Below, piece by piece: positions 38,512 through 47,391 of a stretch of 64,000 nucleotides of DNA. Both the position numbers and the translations under genes were made by a program. Numbering within the stretch: position 1 is the first letter of the stretch; the number at the start of each line of letters is the position of its first letter. The notes beneath the pieces are model-generated. The model had not been told where the DNA came from and did no database searches. It saw only the letters and a program-made list of their open reading frames with translations. The stretch is from Flavobacterium pectinovorum (lineage in GTDB: Bacteria; Bacteroidota; Bacteroidia; Flavobacteriales; Flavobacteriaceae): positions 577,974 through 641,973 of the forward strand of contig NZ_JAFEVZ010000001.1 in assembly GCF_022802975.1 (NCBI RefSeq), in the 5' to 3' direction.

Positions 38512-39141
38512 ATGAAAAAGATATTTTTAGTAGTGCTTTTTACTGCACTGACCACAGGGAATCTTCATGCACAGGCAAAACAGCAAAGGATGCTTTTAGA
38601 GCAAATAGCAGCCCTGCAAGTCTATATCGGATATGTTCAAAAAGGCTATTCGGTAGTCAAAAAAGGACTCAATACCATAGGAGATTTCAAACGTGGAGAA
38701 TTTAATCTTCATACCGATTATCTGAATTCTCTTAAGACAGTCAATCCCAAAATAAAAAAGTATGCCAGGGTAACGGAAATTATAGGGCTCCAGACAAAAA
38801 TCATGAAAAGCTACAAAAGCTTATATCAGCAAATCCGGCAGGATGATTTGTTTCATGGAGATGAAGTCGATTATATCAGAAGGGTCTTTGAAAGGTTAAT
38901 CAAAAATTGTGATACCAATCTGGATGAGCTTCTAACAATCGTTACGGACGGAAAGTTAGAGATGAAAGATGACGAGCGAATGAAACGCATTGATATGATT
39001 TACCAGAATATGCTTGATAACTATGCTTTCTCTGAGAGCTTTAGCAATCAAGCTAAAGTTATGGCTGTATCAAAAGCTGCCGAATTAAAAGAAGCAAAAA
39101 ACAGCCGTGTCCTGCACGGCATAAATACTGATTTGCCATGA
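38512..39141 (+). CDS. TerB-like exported conjugation protein, copy 1
   Basis: This protein has 209 residues with a signal peptide ending at HAQA. In many flavobacterial elements the gene at this place is annotated as a TerB-family protein. It shares the NLDELLTIVTDGKLEMKDDER region with its neighbours. It overlaps the next gene by 4 bases (ATGA). Confidence 0.6.
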   Translation: MKKIFLVVLFTALTTGNLHAQAKQQRMLLEQIAALQVYIGYVQKGYSVVKKGLNTIGDFKRGEFNLHTDYLNSLKTVNPKIKKYARVTEIIGLQTKIMKSYKSLYQQIRQDDLFHGDEVDYIRRVFERLIKNCDTNLDELLTIVTDGKLEMKDDERMKRIDMIYQNMLDNYAFSESFSNQAKVMAVSKAAELKEAKNSRVLHGINTDLP

Positions 39142-39773
39142 AAAAATTACTGATTACAGGAATTGTGTTTATCGGATTGCTATTTCCATCCCAGATAACC
39201 GCTCAAAAACAGGAAATCCAGCAATTGATTTTGAACATAGAGAAGTTAGCCCAGTTCAAACAGATTCTAAAGGATATGAAAAAGGGCTATGAAATACTAA
39301 GTGGAGGTTATAATACGGTAAAAGATTTGTCTGAAGGAAATTTCAGCCTTCATGAAACATTTCTTGATGCGCTGATGCAGGTTAGTCCCACAGTTAAGAA
39401 TTACAGGCGTATAGGTGATATTGTGAATTATCAGGTGCTCTTGGTAAAAGAATACAAGTCCGCTTTTAGCCGCTTTAGGGATAGTAAAAATTTCAATGCT
39501 GAAGAAATTGCCTATTTCGAAAGGGTGTACGATAATCTGTTTAAACAAAGTCTTAGAAATCTTGATGAACTCACATCGGTGATTACCGCAAATAAAATGC
39601 GAATGTCTGATGATGAAAGGTTGGCTGCTATTGACAAAATATATGCAGATATGCAGGACAAACTTTTGTTCCTGAGAAACTTCAACAATAATACTGCTGT
39701 ACTGGCTTTGCAGCGTGCAAAAGAGCGCAATGATACCCGCGCAATGCGCAGTATTTATAATTTAAATAACTAA
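39138..39773 (+). CDS. TerB-like exported conjugation protein, copy 2
   Basis: This protein has 211 residues, with a signal peptide ending at ITAQ. It is a close paralogue of the preceding protein: the same GYNTVKDLSEGNFSLHETFL-type segment and KMRMSDDERLAAIDKIYADM. It probably forms a periplasmic coiled complex with its two relatives. Confidence 0.6.
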   Translation: MKKLLITGIVFIGLLFPSQITAQKQEIQQLILNIEKLAQFKQILKDMKKGYEILSGGYNTVKDLSEGNFSLHETFLDALMQVSPTVKNYRRIGDIVNYQVLLVKEYKSAFSRFRDSKNFNAEEIAYFERVYDNLFKQSLRNLDELTSVITANKMRMSDDERLAAIDKIYADMQDKLLFLRNFNNNTAVLALQRAKERNDTRAMRSIYNLNN

Positions 39774-39785
39774 ATATCCAGTGTT

Positions 39786-40982
39786 ATGATAAAGATAAAT
39801 AAGCAAATAATACTTGTGCTTCTTGCAATGATATTGCCATTTACGACCAATGCACAAGGAGTTGCAGATGAAATGAACGGCCTGCATAGTGTATTGGAAC
39901 AATTATATGATGAAATGATGCCTTTATGCAGTAACCTGATTGGAGTCGGACAAGGACTTGCCGGTTTTGCCGCTATGTGGTATATCGCCTCAAGGGTTTG
40001 GAGGCATATTGCCAGTGCTGAACCCATAGATTTTTACCCGCTCTTTCGTCCTTTTGTTATCGGATTTTGCATTATGATTTTTCCCTCTGTCCTCTATATG
40101 ATTAATGGTGTTATGAAACCTACCGTTACAGCAACTGCTGCAATGGTGGAAGGATCGAACAAAGCGATTGAAAGACTACTTAAAGAAAAAGAAGAAGCAC
40201 TCAAAGATACCGATCCCTGGAAAATGTATGTGGGATCAACTGGAGATGGCAATAGGGCGGAATGGTACAAATATACTTATCCTTCCGGTGACCCCGCAAA
40301 AGAAGGAATGCTCGATGGCATTGGTAATGATATCAAATTTGCCATGAGTAAAGCCTCTTATAATTTTCGCAATTCAGTAAAAGAATGGATGAGCGAAGTA
40401 CTGAGGGTAATATTTGAATCTGCTTCCCTGTGCATCGACACACTTCGGACTTTTCAATTGGTGGTACTTTCTATTTTAGGTCCAATCGTTTTTGGCATTT
40501 CGGTCTTCGATGGTTTTCAACATACCCTTACTGTCTGGCTGGCACGCTACATCAATATTTATTTGTGGCTTCCTGTGGCTAATATATTTGGAAGCATCAT
40601 CGGAAAAATTCAGGAGAATATGCTAAAACTTGACATTGCACAAGCAGGAGAATATGGAGATACTTTCTTTAGCAGGACTGATGTTGCCTATTTGGTCTTT
40701 ATGATTATTGGGATTATAGGCTATTTCACTGTCCCTTCCGTTGCTAATTACATTGTTCATGCCGGTGGTGGCGGTGCACTGGGGCAAAAAGTGACCAGTA
40801 TGTTTAGTAATTCTACAACTTCCCTTGTCAATACTACATCTCAGGGCACTACAATGGTAGCGGATGCGATGGGGAATGCTGCCGGACGTATGTATCAAAG
40901 CATGTCTGATTCCGGTAATGTTGCGCCTTACTTCAAAGACAAGGACAGTTATATGGGTGATAAATTAAAAGGTAAATCTTAA
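39786..40982 (+). CDS. traJ: TraJ, polytopic conjugation protein
   Basis: This protein has 398 residues. A signal peptide is followed by several membrane helices (about 60-75, 88-104, 215-240, 250-270 and 300-320) and an Asn/Ser/Gly-rich tail. This fits TraJ of Bacteroidota elements, a VirB6/TrbL-like inner-membrane channel component. It lies between the TerB-like pair and traK. Confidence 0.8.
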   Translation: MIKINKQIILVLLAMILPFTTNAQGVADEMNGLHSVLEQLYDEMMPLCSNLIGVGQGLAGFAAMWYIASRVWRHIASAEPIDFYPLFRPFVIGFCIMIFPSVLYMINGVMKPTVTATAAMVEGSNKAIERLLKEKEEALKDTDPWKMYVGSTGDGNRAEWYKYTYPSGDPAKEGMLDGIGNDIKFAMSKASYNFRNSVKEWMSEVLRVIFESASLCIDTLRTFQLVVLSILGPIVFGISVFDGFQHTLTVWLARYINIYLWLPVANIFGSIIGKIQENMLKLDIAQAGEYGDTFFSRTDVAYLVFMIIGIIGYFTVPSVANYIVHAGGGGALGQKVTSMFSNSTTSLVNTTSQGTTMVADAMGNAAGRMYQSMSDSGNVAPYFKDKDSYMGDKLKGKS

Positions 40983-40999
40983 CCCTAAATTCAAAGTTT

Positions 41000-41620
41000 A
41001 TGTTTAGCAAAATGAAAAATATTGACACTGCCTTTCGGCATGTTCGCGGCTTTACCATGCTGGTCATTACAGGCTGTGTTTTAATTAGCTGCTTTTCACT
41101 TTACAAGAGTTTCACACTCGTATCGCAAATGCAGAATAAGGTTTATATACTGGCTAACGGAAAAGCACTCGAAGCCTATGCTTCAGACCGAAAAGATAAC
41201 ATTCCCGTAGAAGCGAGAGATCATGTAAAGACATTTCACAAGTTCTTCTTTACACTTGATCCCGATGATAAAGTCATTAAAAGTAATGTAACAAAGGCTC
41301 TTTATCTGGCTGATGACAGTGCAAAACGTGTCTATGACGATTTAATGGAAAACGGTTACTACTCCGGCATTATATCAGGGAACGTCAGCCAGACCATACA
41401 GATTGACAGTGTGACTATTGACCTTAACAACTATCCTTATGGATTCAAATGTTATGCTACTCAAAATATCATCCGTACCACGAGTATTGCACATCGAAAC
41501 CTTATAACGGAAGGCAACCTTCGTAACGTATCGAGAAGCGACAACAATCCACATGGTTTTTTAATCGAGCGATGGAATACTATTGAGAATCGGGACATAA
41601 GTACCGAAAATCGAAAATAA
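41000..41620 (+). CDS. traK: TraK conjugation protein
   Basis: This protein has 206 residues. A single N-terminal membrane helix (about 18-38) is followed by a periplasmic domain with VKTFHKFFFTLDPDD and the ending SDNNPHGFLIERWNTIENRD. These match TraK (VirB8/TrbF-like) of Bacteroidota elements. Confidence 0.85.
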   Translation: MFSKMKNIDTAFRHVRGFTMLVITGCVLISCFSLYKSFTLVSQMQNKVYILANGKALEAYASDRKDNIPVEARDHVKTFHKFFFTLDPDDKVIKSNVTKALYLADDSAKRVYDDLMENGYYSGIISGNVSQTIQIDSVTIDLNNYPYGFKCYATQNIIRTTSIAHRNLITEGNLRNVSRSDNNPHGFLIERWNTIENRDISTENRK

Positions 41621-41633
41621 TAAACTACTCATT

Positions 41634-42119
41634 ATGAAAGTCACTTTTAAAAGAAAGAGCAATGCTATTACAGGTTCTAAAAATAGTATCTGGGAGAAAT
41701 TTGAGCAAGCCAATCTTCGATTGCAATATAAGTGTGCACAATGGCTAGAGCGTAAAACGGCTCATTTTTCACGACTCAATTGGATTGTTGTTCTATTCAC
41801 TTTTATAGTTTTTACAGGAGGTTGCAGCATTTATCTAATTGTGAATAGCTTTTCAAATAATAAATCTAGAAATATAACAATAGCCCCGATTACCAAACCA
41901 ACCAATCATATACCCTTAAAAGAAAAGCCTCCCCAACTCAATGCGATTATCAGTAAAATAGAATTTGAAAAAATCACAAGTTTTAGGAAATATATGGATA
42001 GTCTGGGGCGAAGTCCCACAGGCAAAAAAACTCATGACAGCATTGTATTAAATCGTCCCGGACTTCTGGACAGTTTAACAATAATAGAAAATTATTATTA
42101 CTCACATCTTAAAAATTAA
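41634..42119 (+). CDS. Membrane protein in the traL position
   Basis: This protein has 161 residues. One membrane helix is visible near residues 50-75 (WIVVLFTFIVFTGGCSIYLIV), with polar sides. It sits between traK and traM where TraL is found in CTnDOT-type elements; sequence similarity to TraL is not evident to me. Probably a transfer apparatus part. Confidence 0.5.
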   Translation: MKVTFKRKSNAITGSKNSIWEKFEQANLRLQYKCAQWLERKTAHFSRLNWIVVLFTFIVFTGGCSIYLIVNSFSNNKSRNITIAPITKPTNHIPLKEKPPQLNAIISKIEFEKITSFRKYMDSLGRSPTGKKTHDSIVLNRPGLLDSLTIIENYYYSHLKN

Positions 42120-42123
42120 TATC

Positions 42124-43407
42124 ATGGAACAAAACACAAAATCATTAAAGGACTTAAAGCATCGTAAGATGCTCTTGGTACTGCCAATATTGGCTTTGCC
42201 ATTTCTAACTGCCATATTTTGGGCATTGGGTGGTGGAAAAATGGATGCTGCCAATTCAGTAGCAGCACAGCAAAAAGGTTTTAATCTAAAACTTCCCAAT
42301 GCGAACCTGAAAGAAGGGCTTTCAATGGATAAAATGAATTACTACGATCTGGCTGCTCTTGATTCAGCAAAGCTTGATGAACTTATCAAAAAAGATCCCA
42401 ACTATTTAAGCCAATCCTTTCAGATTGATTCCACTGAGGACAGCAGTGCTGTTACTCAAAGAAAAGAACAACATGGTTTAAATAAATCTGTTTATCGCGA
42501 TCCAAACGAAGAAAAAGTGCATCAAAAATTGGAAGCATTGCAAAAAGCAATCAATACGCCAGTATTAGTCCCAGAGCAAAACAGTGATTATGCTAGATAT
42601 ACAAAATCAGATGAACCCTCAATACATTCCAATGATGTGGACAGGCTGGAACAAATGATGCAATCTATGAATGATGGGCAAGACAGTCAGGATCCGGAAC
42701 TGCAACAGCTCGGTGGAATGCTGGAGAGTATTTTGGATATCCAACATCCAAACAGAGTACAGGAAAAATTAAAAAAAGCTTCCGAGGCTCAGCGTGGACA
42801 AGTCTTTACTATTTCCACCAAAGCGTATGAAGATCCTATTTCTTTTTTACAAAACAAAGCATTAAATAGTTCTGAGTACAAACAGAATGGTTTTTACTCT
42901 TTAGACGAATTTGAAAATAATGATTTAATGCAGAATGCTATAGAAGCCATTATTCATGAAACGCAAACAATTGTAAATGGCTCCACGGTTAAGTTCCGAA
43001 TCATGAACGACATATTTATAAATGGCATTAAAGTTCCAAAAGACAATTTTTTGTTTGGAACAGCTTCCTTAAAAGGAGAACGATTAACTATTAATATTAC
43101 TAGTATCAGATACAATAACTCCCTATTCCCGGTGGACTTGTCTGTTTATGATATGGATGGACTTGTTGGTATCTATATTCCGGGAGCGATTAATCGTGAT
43201 GTCGCCAAAGCATCCGCTGATCGCTCCATGCAAACTTTAGGACTTGCATCACTAGACGATTCCTGGGGAGCTCAGGCAGCTGGAGCGGGAATTGAAGCGG
43301 CTAAAAGCCTGCTAAGTAAAAAAGTAAAACTGGTTAAAGTAGTTGTAAAAGCGGGATATAAAGTACTGCTGCGTGATGAAAAACAGAAACAAAATGATTC
43401 CAATTAA
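42124..43407 (+). CDS. traM: TraM conjugation protein
   Basis: This protein has 427 residues. One N-terminal membrane helix (about 16-34) is followed by a long polar linker and a C-terminal beta domain with VNGSTVKFRIMNDIFINGIKVPKDNF, characteristic of TraM (VirB10-like). It spans the envelope and bridges the inner and outer parts of the secretion channel. Confidence 0.88.
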   Translation: MEQNTKSLKDLKHRKMLLVLPILALPFLTAIFWALGGGKMDAANSVAAQQKGFNLKLPNANLKEGLSMDKMNYYDLAALDSAKLDELIKKDPNYLSQSFQIDSTEDSSAVTQRKEQHGLNKSVYRDPNEEKVHQKLEALQKAINTPVLVPEQNSDYARYTKSDEPSIHSNDVDRLEQMMQSMNDGQDSQDPELQQLGGMLESILDIQHPNRVQEKLKKASEAQRGQVFTISTKAYEDPISFLQNKALNSSEYKQNGFYSLDEFENNDLMQNAIEAIIHETQTIVNGSTVKFRIMNDIFINGIKVPKDNFLFGTASLKGERLTINITSIRYNNSLFPVDLSVYDMDGLVGIYIPGAINRDVAKASADRSMQTLGLASLDDSWGAQAAGAGIEAAKSLLSKKVKLVKVVVKAGYKVLLRDEKQKQNDSN

Positions 43408-43416
43408 AAACTAAAA

Positions 43417-44271
43417 ATGATACAGATGAAAAATTTTAAACTATTGGTGATGAGTTATTTATTATTTATGACCATCAGTGTATTGGCACAGCAATCAAGT
43501 AAAAACCATTTATCCAAAACGGAATCGGACTCTTTAATGATAGCCTATTCAAAAACCACCAATATTGTATTTCCTTTTGCCATAAAAAGTGTCGACAAGG
43601 GAAGCCCCGATATACTCGTACAAAAAGCAAAAGGTCTTGAAAACATCCTTCAGGTTAAGGCTGCCCAAAAAGGATTTTTCCAAACTAATCTTACGGTAGT
43701 CACAGCTGATGGTAAACTCTACTCTTTCGTGCTGGATTATAATGAAGATTTCCCGCAGCTAAATCTTACGCTGAATAAAACTAAGCCGGATGGACAGGAA
43801 ATTTATTTTTCAGATGAAATTATTAATGATCAGGAGATTGAGCAATATTCAAAGTTAGCCTTATACGACAAAAAAAAGCTGCGAGGTCAAAAGGAAAGTA
43901 AATACGATATTGATTTTAGGCTCAATGGAATTTTTATTCGTGACGAAGTAATGTATTACAGGATAAAGATAACCAACCATTCTAAAATCAATTATGAGAT
44001 TGATCAGCTTCGTTTTTTTATTCGCGACACTAAAAAAATAAAACGTACTGCTTCACAGGAAATTGAAATTACGCCCATTTATATACTGAATGATATTGAT
44101 AAAATTCAAGCTGAAGCAGAAAATATCTTTGTGTTTGCGCTGCCAAAATTTACAATTCCGGAAAAAAAATACTTAGCCATTCAGCTAATGGAGAAAAATG
44201 GCGGCAGACATTTAGAAGAACATGTCAAGAATACAAAACTGGTACAGGTGACTGTACTTCCCAAACTATAA
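43417..44271 (+). CDS. traN: TraN conjugation protein
   Basis: This protein has 284 residues. A signal peptide ends near AQQ; a start at 43426 (MKNFKLL) would give a more usual signal. The mature part is a VirB9-like beta domain, with YDIDFRLNGIFIRDEVMYYRIKITNHS matching the conserved TraN core. It is the last clear transfer gene of the operon. Confidence 0.87.
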   Translation: MIQMKNFKLLVMSYLLFMTISVLAQQSSKNHLSKTESDSLMIAYSKTTNIVFPFAIKSVDKGSPDILVQKAKGLENILQVKAAQKGFFQTNLTVVTADGKLYSFVLDYNEDFPQLNLTLNKTKPDGQEIYFSDEIINDQEIEQYSKLALYDKKKLRGQKESKYDIDFRLNGIFIRDEVMYYRIKITNHSKINYEIDQLRFFIRDTKKIKRTASQEIEITPIYILNDIDKIQAEAENIFVFALPKFTIPEKKYLAIQLMEKNGGRHLEEHVKNTKLVQVTVLPKL

Positions 44272-44299
44272 ACTATTTAATAATTAAAAAATTGAAATC

Positions 44300-45097
44300 A
44301 TGAACGAGAAAAATTTTGAATACTTAAGAGATCAGATTAAGTATACCGGTTTCGGTGAAGCACTGGAATCTGAATTAAAAGAAAAAATGCAGAAAGAAGA
44401 ACCTAATTTTACTTTGACGCATAATGCGCAATATGGTAATGATACTGCTGTAGCTACATTAAATTTCAATAAGTCAAAAGAAAGTGATTTGTATTTCTTT
44501 AATTCTTATAAAGTGGAATTGCAAAAAGAGAATTCCAAAGAAAATTTGGAGCAAACCTTTTATATCAATAAAGGCAGCAACATCACCATGAAAGAGGCTT
44601 ACAATCTTATGGAAGGCAGATCTGTAAACAAAGATCTTACCAACAAGGAGGGCGAAATTTACAACGCCTGGCTTCAAATCGATTTTAAACAATCCGAATC
44701 TAATGGAAACTTTAAGCTAAACCATTACCATCAGAATTACGGCTATGATTTAGAAGCAACACTGTCCAAGCATCCAATTAAAGAACTGGAAACCCCAAAA
44801 TACAAAGAAGACTTGATCAATTCTTTAAAAAAGGGTAACCTGCAATCCGCTACTTTCCAAAAGGAAGGCAATGAGATTAAGCAGTATATTGAAGCCAGCC
44901 CACAATTCAAGACAATTAATGTATATGACAGCAATTTGCAGCGCATTGATAATCGTAAGTCTAAAGAAGAAAAGCAATCCGAAACTCAGCAAATTTCCGA
45001 AAAACAAGGCAGTAAAAAGCAAAACCAAACTGCCGATGATGATGGGCCAGAAGTGCCAAAGGAAGCTAAGAAGAAAAAGAAAAGTCAATCCATGTAA
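44300..45097 (+). CDS. DUF3945-type element protein, copy 1
   Basis: This protein has 265 residues. Middle repeats (KGSNITMKEAYNLMEGRSVNK, then NYGYDLEATLSKHPIKELE and KQYIEASPQFKTINVYD) fit DUF3945/DUF4099 proteins found in Bacteroidota mobile elements. The C-terminus is Lys/Gln-rich. It is a paralogue of the next gene. The function is unknown. Confidence 0.6.
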   Translation: MNEKNFEYLRDQIKYTGFGEALESELKEKMQKEEPNFTLTHNAQYGNDTAVATLNFNKSKESDLYFFNSYKVELQKENSKENLEQTFYINKGSNITMKEAYNLMEGRSVNKDLTNKEGEIYNAWLQIDFKQSESNGNFKLNHYHQNYGYDLEATLSKHPIKELETPKYKEDLINSLKKGNLQSATFQKEGNEIKQYIEASPQFKTINVYDSNLQRIDNRKSKEEKQSETQQISEKQGSKKQNQTADDDGPEVPKEAKKKKKSQSM

Positions 45098-45103
45098 TCA
45101 GTA

Positions 45104-46162
45104 ATGATGAACGAACAACTTCCCATGAACAGAGTAGAGATGGAATTAAACCAGTGGCGCTCCAGGGAAGAGCGTTTTAGTAAACTGTTTAATTTTAGTC
45201 TTTCGGGCAATAGGTCACTGATCAAAGAAAAGCTGCATCATTACGAGCGTATTGGAACAAAGTATAAGGGAACTAAAAATATTGAGGAACGTTTTGTTTT
45301 GCAGATGCTCAAGCAGGAAAAGAACAAAATTCTTAAACAGCTTTATCCTAATTTATTGGTAAGACTCATTCGTAAACTAGTTATTGCACCACTTAGAGAT
45401 CAAATTGCAGTACATAAGGATGCAAAAGAAGAGCAGAAGAATAACCAAGCGCTGTACGATCAGGTACAGCGTATTGGTTTTAAAGATTTGTCAAATCAAA
45501 TTGAGTACCAAATCAAACAAGGTCATGAACAGTTTACTGTTCCGGTTTCCTATTACGTCAACGAAAAAGAACGACTGAATCATGAGCTGTCTTTTGTTAA
45601 AGACCAGAGCGGAGGGTATCAATTTGAAGGTTATAAAGCTAGTCTGTATAATGAGTTAAAACCTGAAGAAAATAGAAGTCAATATTTCAAATTACAGCAA
45701 GGGAATTCTGTTGACACAACACAGGCTTATAATTTATTAGGTGGACGAGCGGTTCAAAAGGACAGATCCTGGATGCAACTAGATCTTAACGACAAAGATG
45801 CTAGTGGCAATCATAGAATCAAAGAATTTCATTTCGGATACGGTTATGATCTTGAAAAAGCCATACAGGAACTTCCTTTAAAGGAATTAACCAATAAAAC
45901 AGAAGGCGATAAATTAAATTATTCTTTAAAACAAGGAAACAGGCTGCCTGTAACCTTGATTAAAAATGGAAATGAACATCGGTTTTATATTGAAGCCAAC
46001 CCTCAGTTTAAATCGGTAAACATTTATGATGAGCATTCAAGAAAAATTACAGTCTCAACAGCATTGGGCAATAAAACAATGGAAACTGTAAAACAAATTC
46101 AAAAAACAAGTGAGAGCCAGCAGGAGAAACATTCGAAAAGGAATAGTATGCGTATAAGCTGA
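45104..46162 (+). CDS. DUF3945-type element protein, copy 2
   Basis: This protein has 352 residues. It has the same repeat units as its left neighbour (QGNSVDTTQAYNLLGGRAVQK, FGYGYDLEKAIQELPLKEL and EHRFYIEANPQFKSVNIYD) plus an added basic helical N-terminus of about 120 residues. The genes are 6 bases apart and probably arose by tandem duplication. Confidence 0.6.
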   Translation: MMNEQLPMNRVEMELNQWRSREERFSKLFNFSLSGNRSLIKEKLHHYERIGTKYKGTKNIEERFVLQMLKQEKNKILKQLYPNLLVRLIRKLVIAPLRDQIAVHKDAKEEQKNNQALYDQVQRIGFKDLSNQIEYQIKQGHEQFTVPVSYYVNEKERLNHELSFVKDQSGGYQFEGYKASLYNELKPEENRSQYFKLQQGNSVDTTQAYNLLGGRAVQKDRSWMQLDLNDKDASGNHRIKEFHFGYGYDLEKAIQELPLKELTNKTEGDKLNYSLKQGNRLPVTLIKNGNEHRFYIEANPQFKSVNIYDEHSRKITVSTALGNKTMETVKQIQKTSESQQEKHSKRNSMRIS

Positions 46163-46176
46163 TAAACTTAAATATA

Positions 46177-46461
46177 ATGAAAACACTAAAACCTTTATCT
46201 GATTTCTTTAAGGCAATCGAAAAAGATTACCGTATCAGTGTTACCCATATTGGTATATATGCTGCATTGCTTCAATTTAGGACACAAAAGGGTTTTGTAA
46301 ATCCTATCGAGGTCTATAGGTCTGAAATTATGAAGTTAGCTAAGATAACCGGGCCTGTAACCTACCATAAATGCATGCGTGAGCTAAATGAGTATGGCTA
46401 TATAAGTTATCTTCCAAAACGCAATAGAAACCAAAGGAGTACGATTTATTTCAATTCTTAG
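46177..46461 (+). CDS. Small winged-helix regulator
   Basis: This 94-residue protein has an HTH-like order of helices with VTYHKCMRELNEYGYISYLPKRNRNQRSTIYF at the end, as in winged-helix DNA-binding proteins of Bacteroidota elements. It may control the transfer or excision genes. Confidence 0.55.
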   Translation: MKTLKPLSDFFKAIEKDYRISVTHIGIYAALLQFRTQKGFVNPIEVYRSEIMKLAKITGPVTYHKCMRELNEYGYISYLPKRNRNQRSTIYFNS

Positions 46462-46503
46462 TGACATTGATAAAGAAATATAATTGCAAAAAAAGTTTAT
46501 GTT

Positions 46504-46941
46504 ATGAAGAAGTTTGCTTTTGATGAACTTCCCGATGCGGTTTCAAAATTGTATGGGAGGATGCAAGAAATAGAAAGGTTTTTAGAAAAAAATAAACCTA
46601 ACCTCAGTAAAAGGAATTCGTCACTTAATGCCTTAGCAAAAGAGAAGTGCAGTTCTAATTTCAACAAGAGCGATTTGGCACAACTTTTTTATATTCTTAT
46701 GGATGAGAAAATTTTATTTTTTGATGATCGAAATCAAAAGTGCAATAGAAGCAAAATTCAGCTTTTTATAGAAAATAATTTTACATATATAGGAGATTTA
46801 GGACTTCAAACAAACATAGATACAATAAGTAAACAGTTTTCTGAGTCAAAAGGATTTACCTATAAAGACAAGCAAATAAGATTTCTTGAGAATATTATTG
46901 TTATACTTGAAAAACGGAGAGAAAAATTAATTTGCTGGTAA
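46504..46941 (+). CDS. RteC-like regulator (short form)
   Basis: This protein has 145 residues. The segment DLAQLFYILMDEKILFF followed by SKIQLFIENNFTYIGDLGLQ and a charged C-terminal helix resembles the C-terminal part of RteC, the activator of excision genes in CTnDOT. It is shorter than full RteC. It lies just before the excisionase-like gene. Confidence 0.55.
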   Translation: MKKFAFDELPDAVSKLYGRMQEIERFLEKNKPNLSKRNSSLNALAKEKCSSNFNKSDLAQLFYILMDEKILFFDDRNQKCNRSKIQLFIENNFTYIGDLGLQTNIDTISKQFSESKGFTYKDKQIRFLENIIVILEKRREKLICW

Positions 46942-46980
46942 TCTGTATCATTTAAAATGCAATACTAAAAATTAACTATT

Positions 46981-47271
46981 ATGTCTAAAGAAGGTAATAA
47001 AACAAAAATGTCCTATATAGTAGCAATCAAACAATTGCTAGATCCTTTATATGCCAGACTGGAAAAAATAGATTCAAAAATAAAAGGAAACAATACAAAA
47101 GACAGTTTACGATATTATAGAAATGAAGATTTAAAGAAAATATTTGGACTCTCAAATAATACAATCATTAAATACCGTCAAACGGGTATACTTCCTTATA
47201 CTAAACTAGGTGATATTTACTTGTATGAATCAAGTAAAATAGAAAAAATACTTAGCGAAAACGAGCTGTGA
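46981..47271 (+). CDS. Excisionase-like HTH protein
   Basis: This protein has 96 residues. A MerR/helix_turn_helix_17-type motif (RNEDLKKIFGLSNNTIIKYRQTGILPYTKLG) fills the C-terminal half, as in Xis proteins of Bacteroidota elements. It is next to the integrase and convergent with it, separated by a bidirectional terminator. Confidence 0.65.
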   Translation: MSKEGNKTKMSYIVAIKQLLDPLYARLEKIDSKIKGNNTKDSLRYYRNEDLKKIFGLSNNTIIKYRQTGILPYTKLGDIYLYESSKIEKILSENEL

Positions 47272-47320
47272 TTATTATTGATTGTACATCTGCAAACAAA
47301 TAATATACTATTTCAACACA

Positions 47321-47360
47321 AAGGCAAAAGGATTCAATTGTGAATTCTTTTGCCTTTTTT
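47321..47360. terminator. Bidirectional terminator between xis-like gene and integrase
   Basis: A stem of about 18 bp (AAAGGCAAAAGGATTCAA with TTGAATTC-TTTTGCCTTT around 47321-47360) has A and T runs at its ends. It separates convergent transcription units. Confidence 0.75.
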
Positions 47361-47391
47361 AATAGTAGTGAGTGTTTAACCGGCTAATTGT

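Noticed and set aside
38512..39773. Tellurite-resistance function for the TerB-like genes
   Set aside because: The proteins are exported, coiled and embedded in a transfer operon; the name reflects distant family labelling, not resistance.
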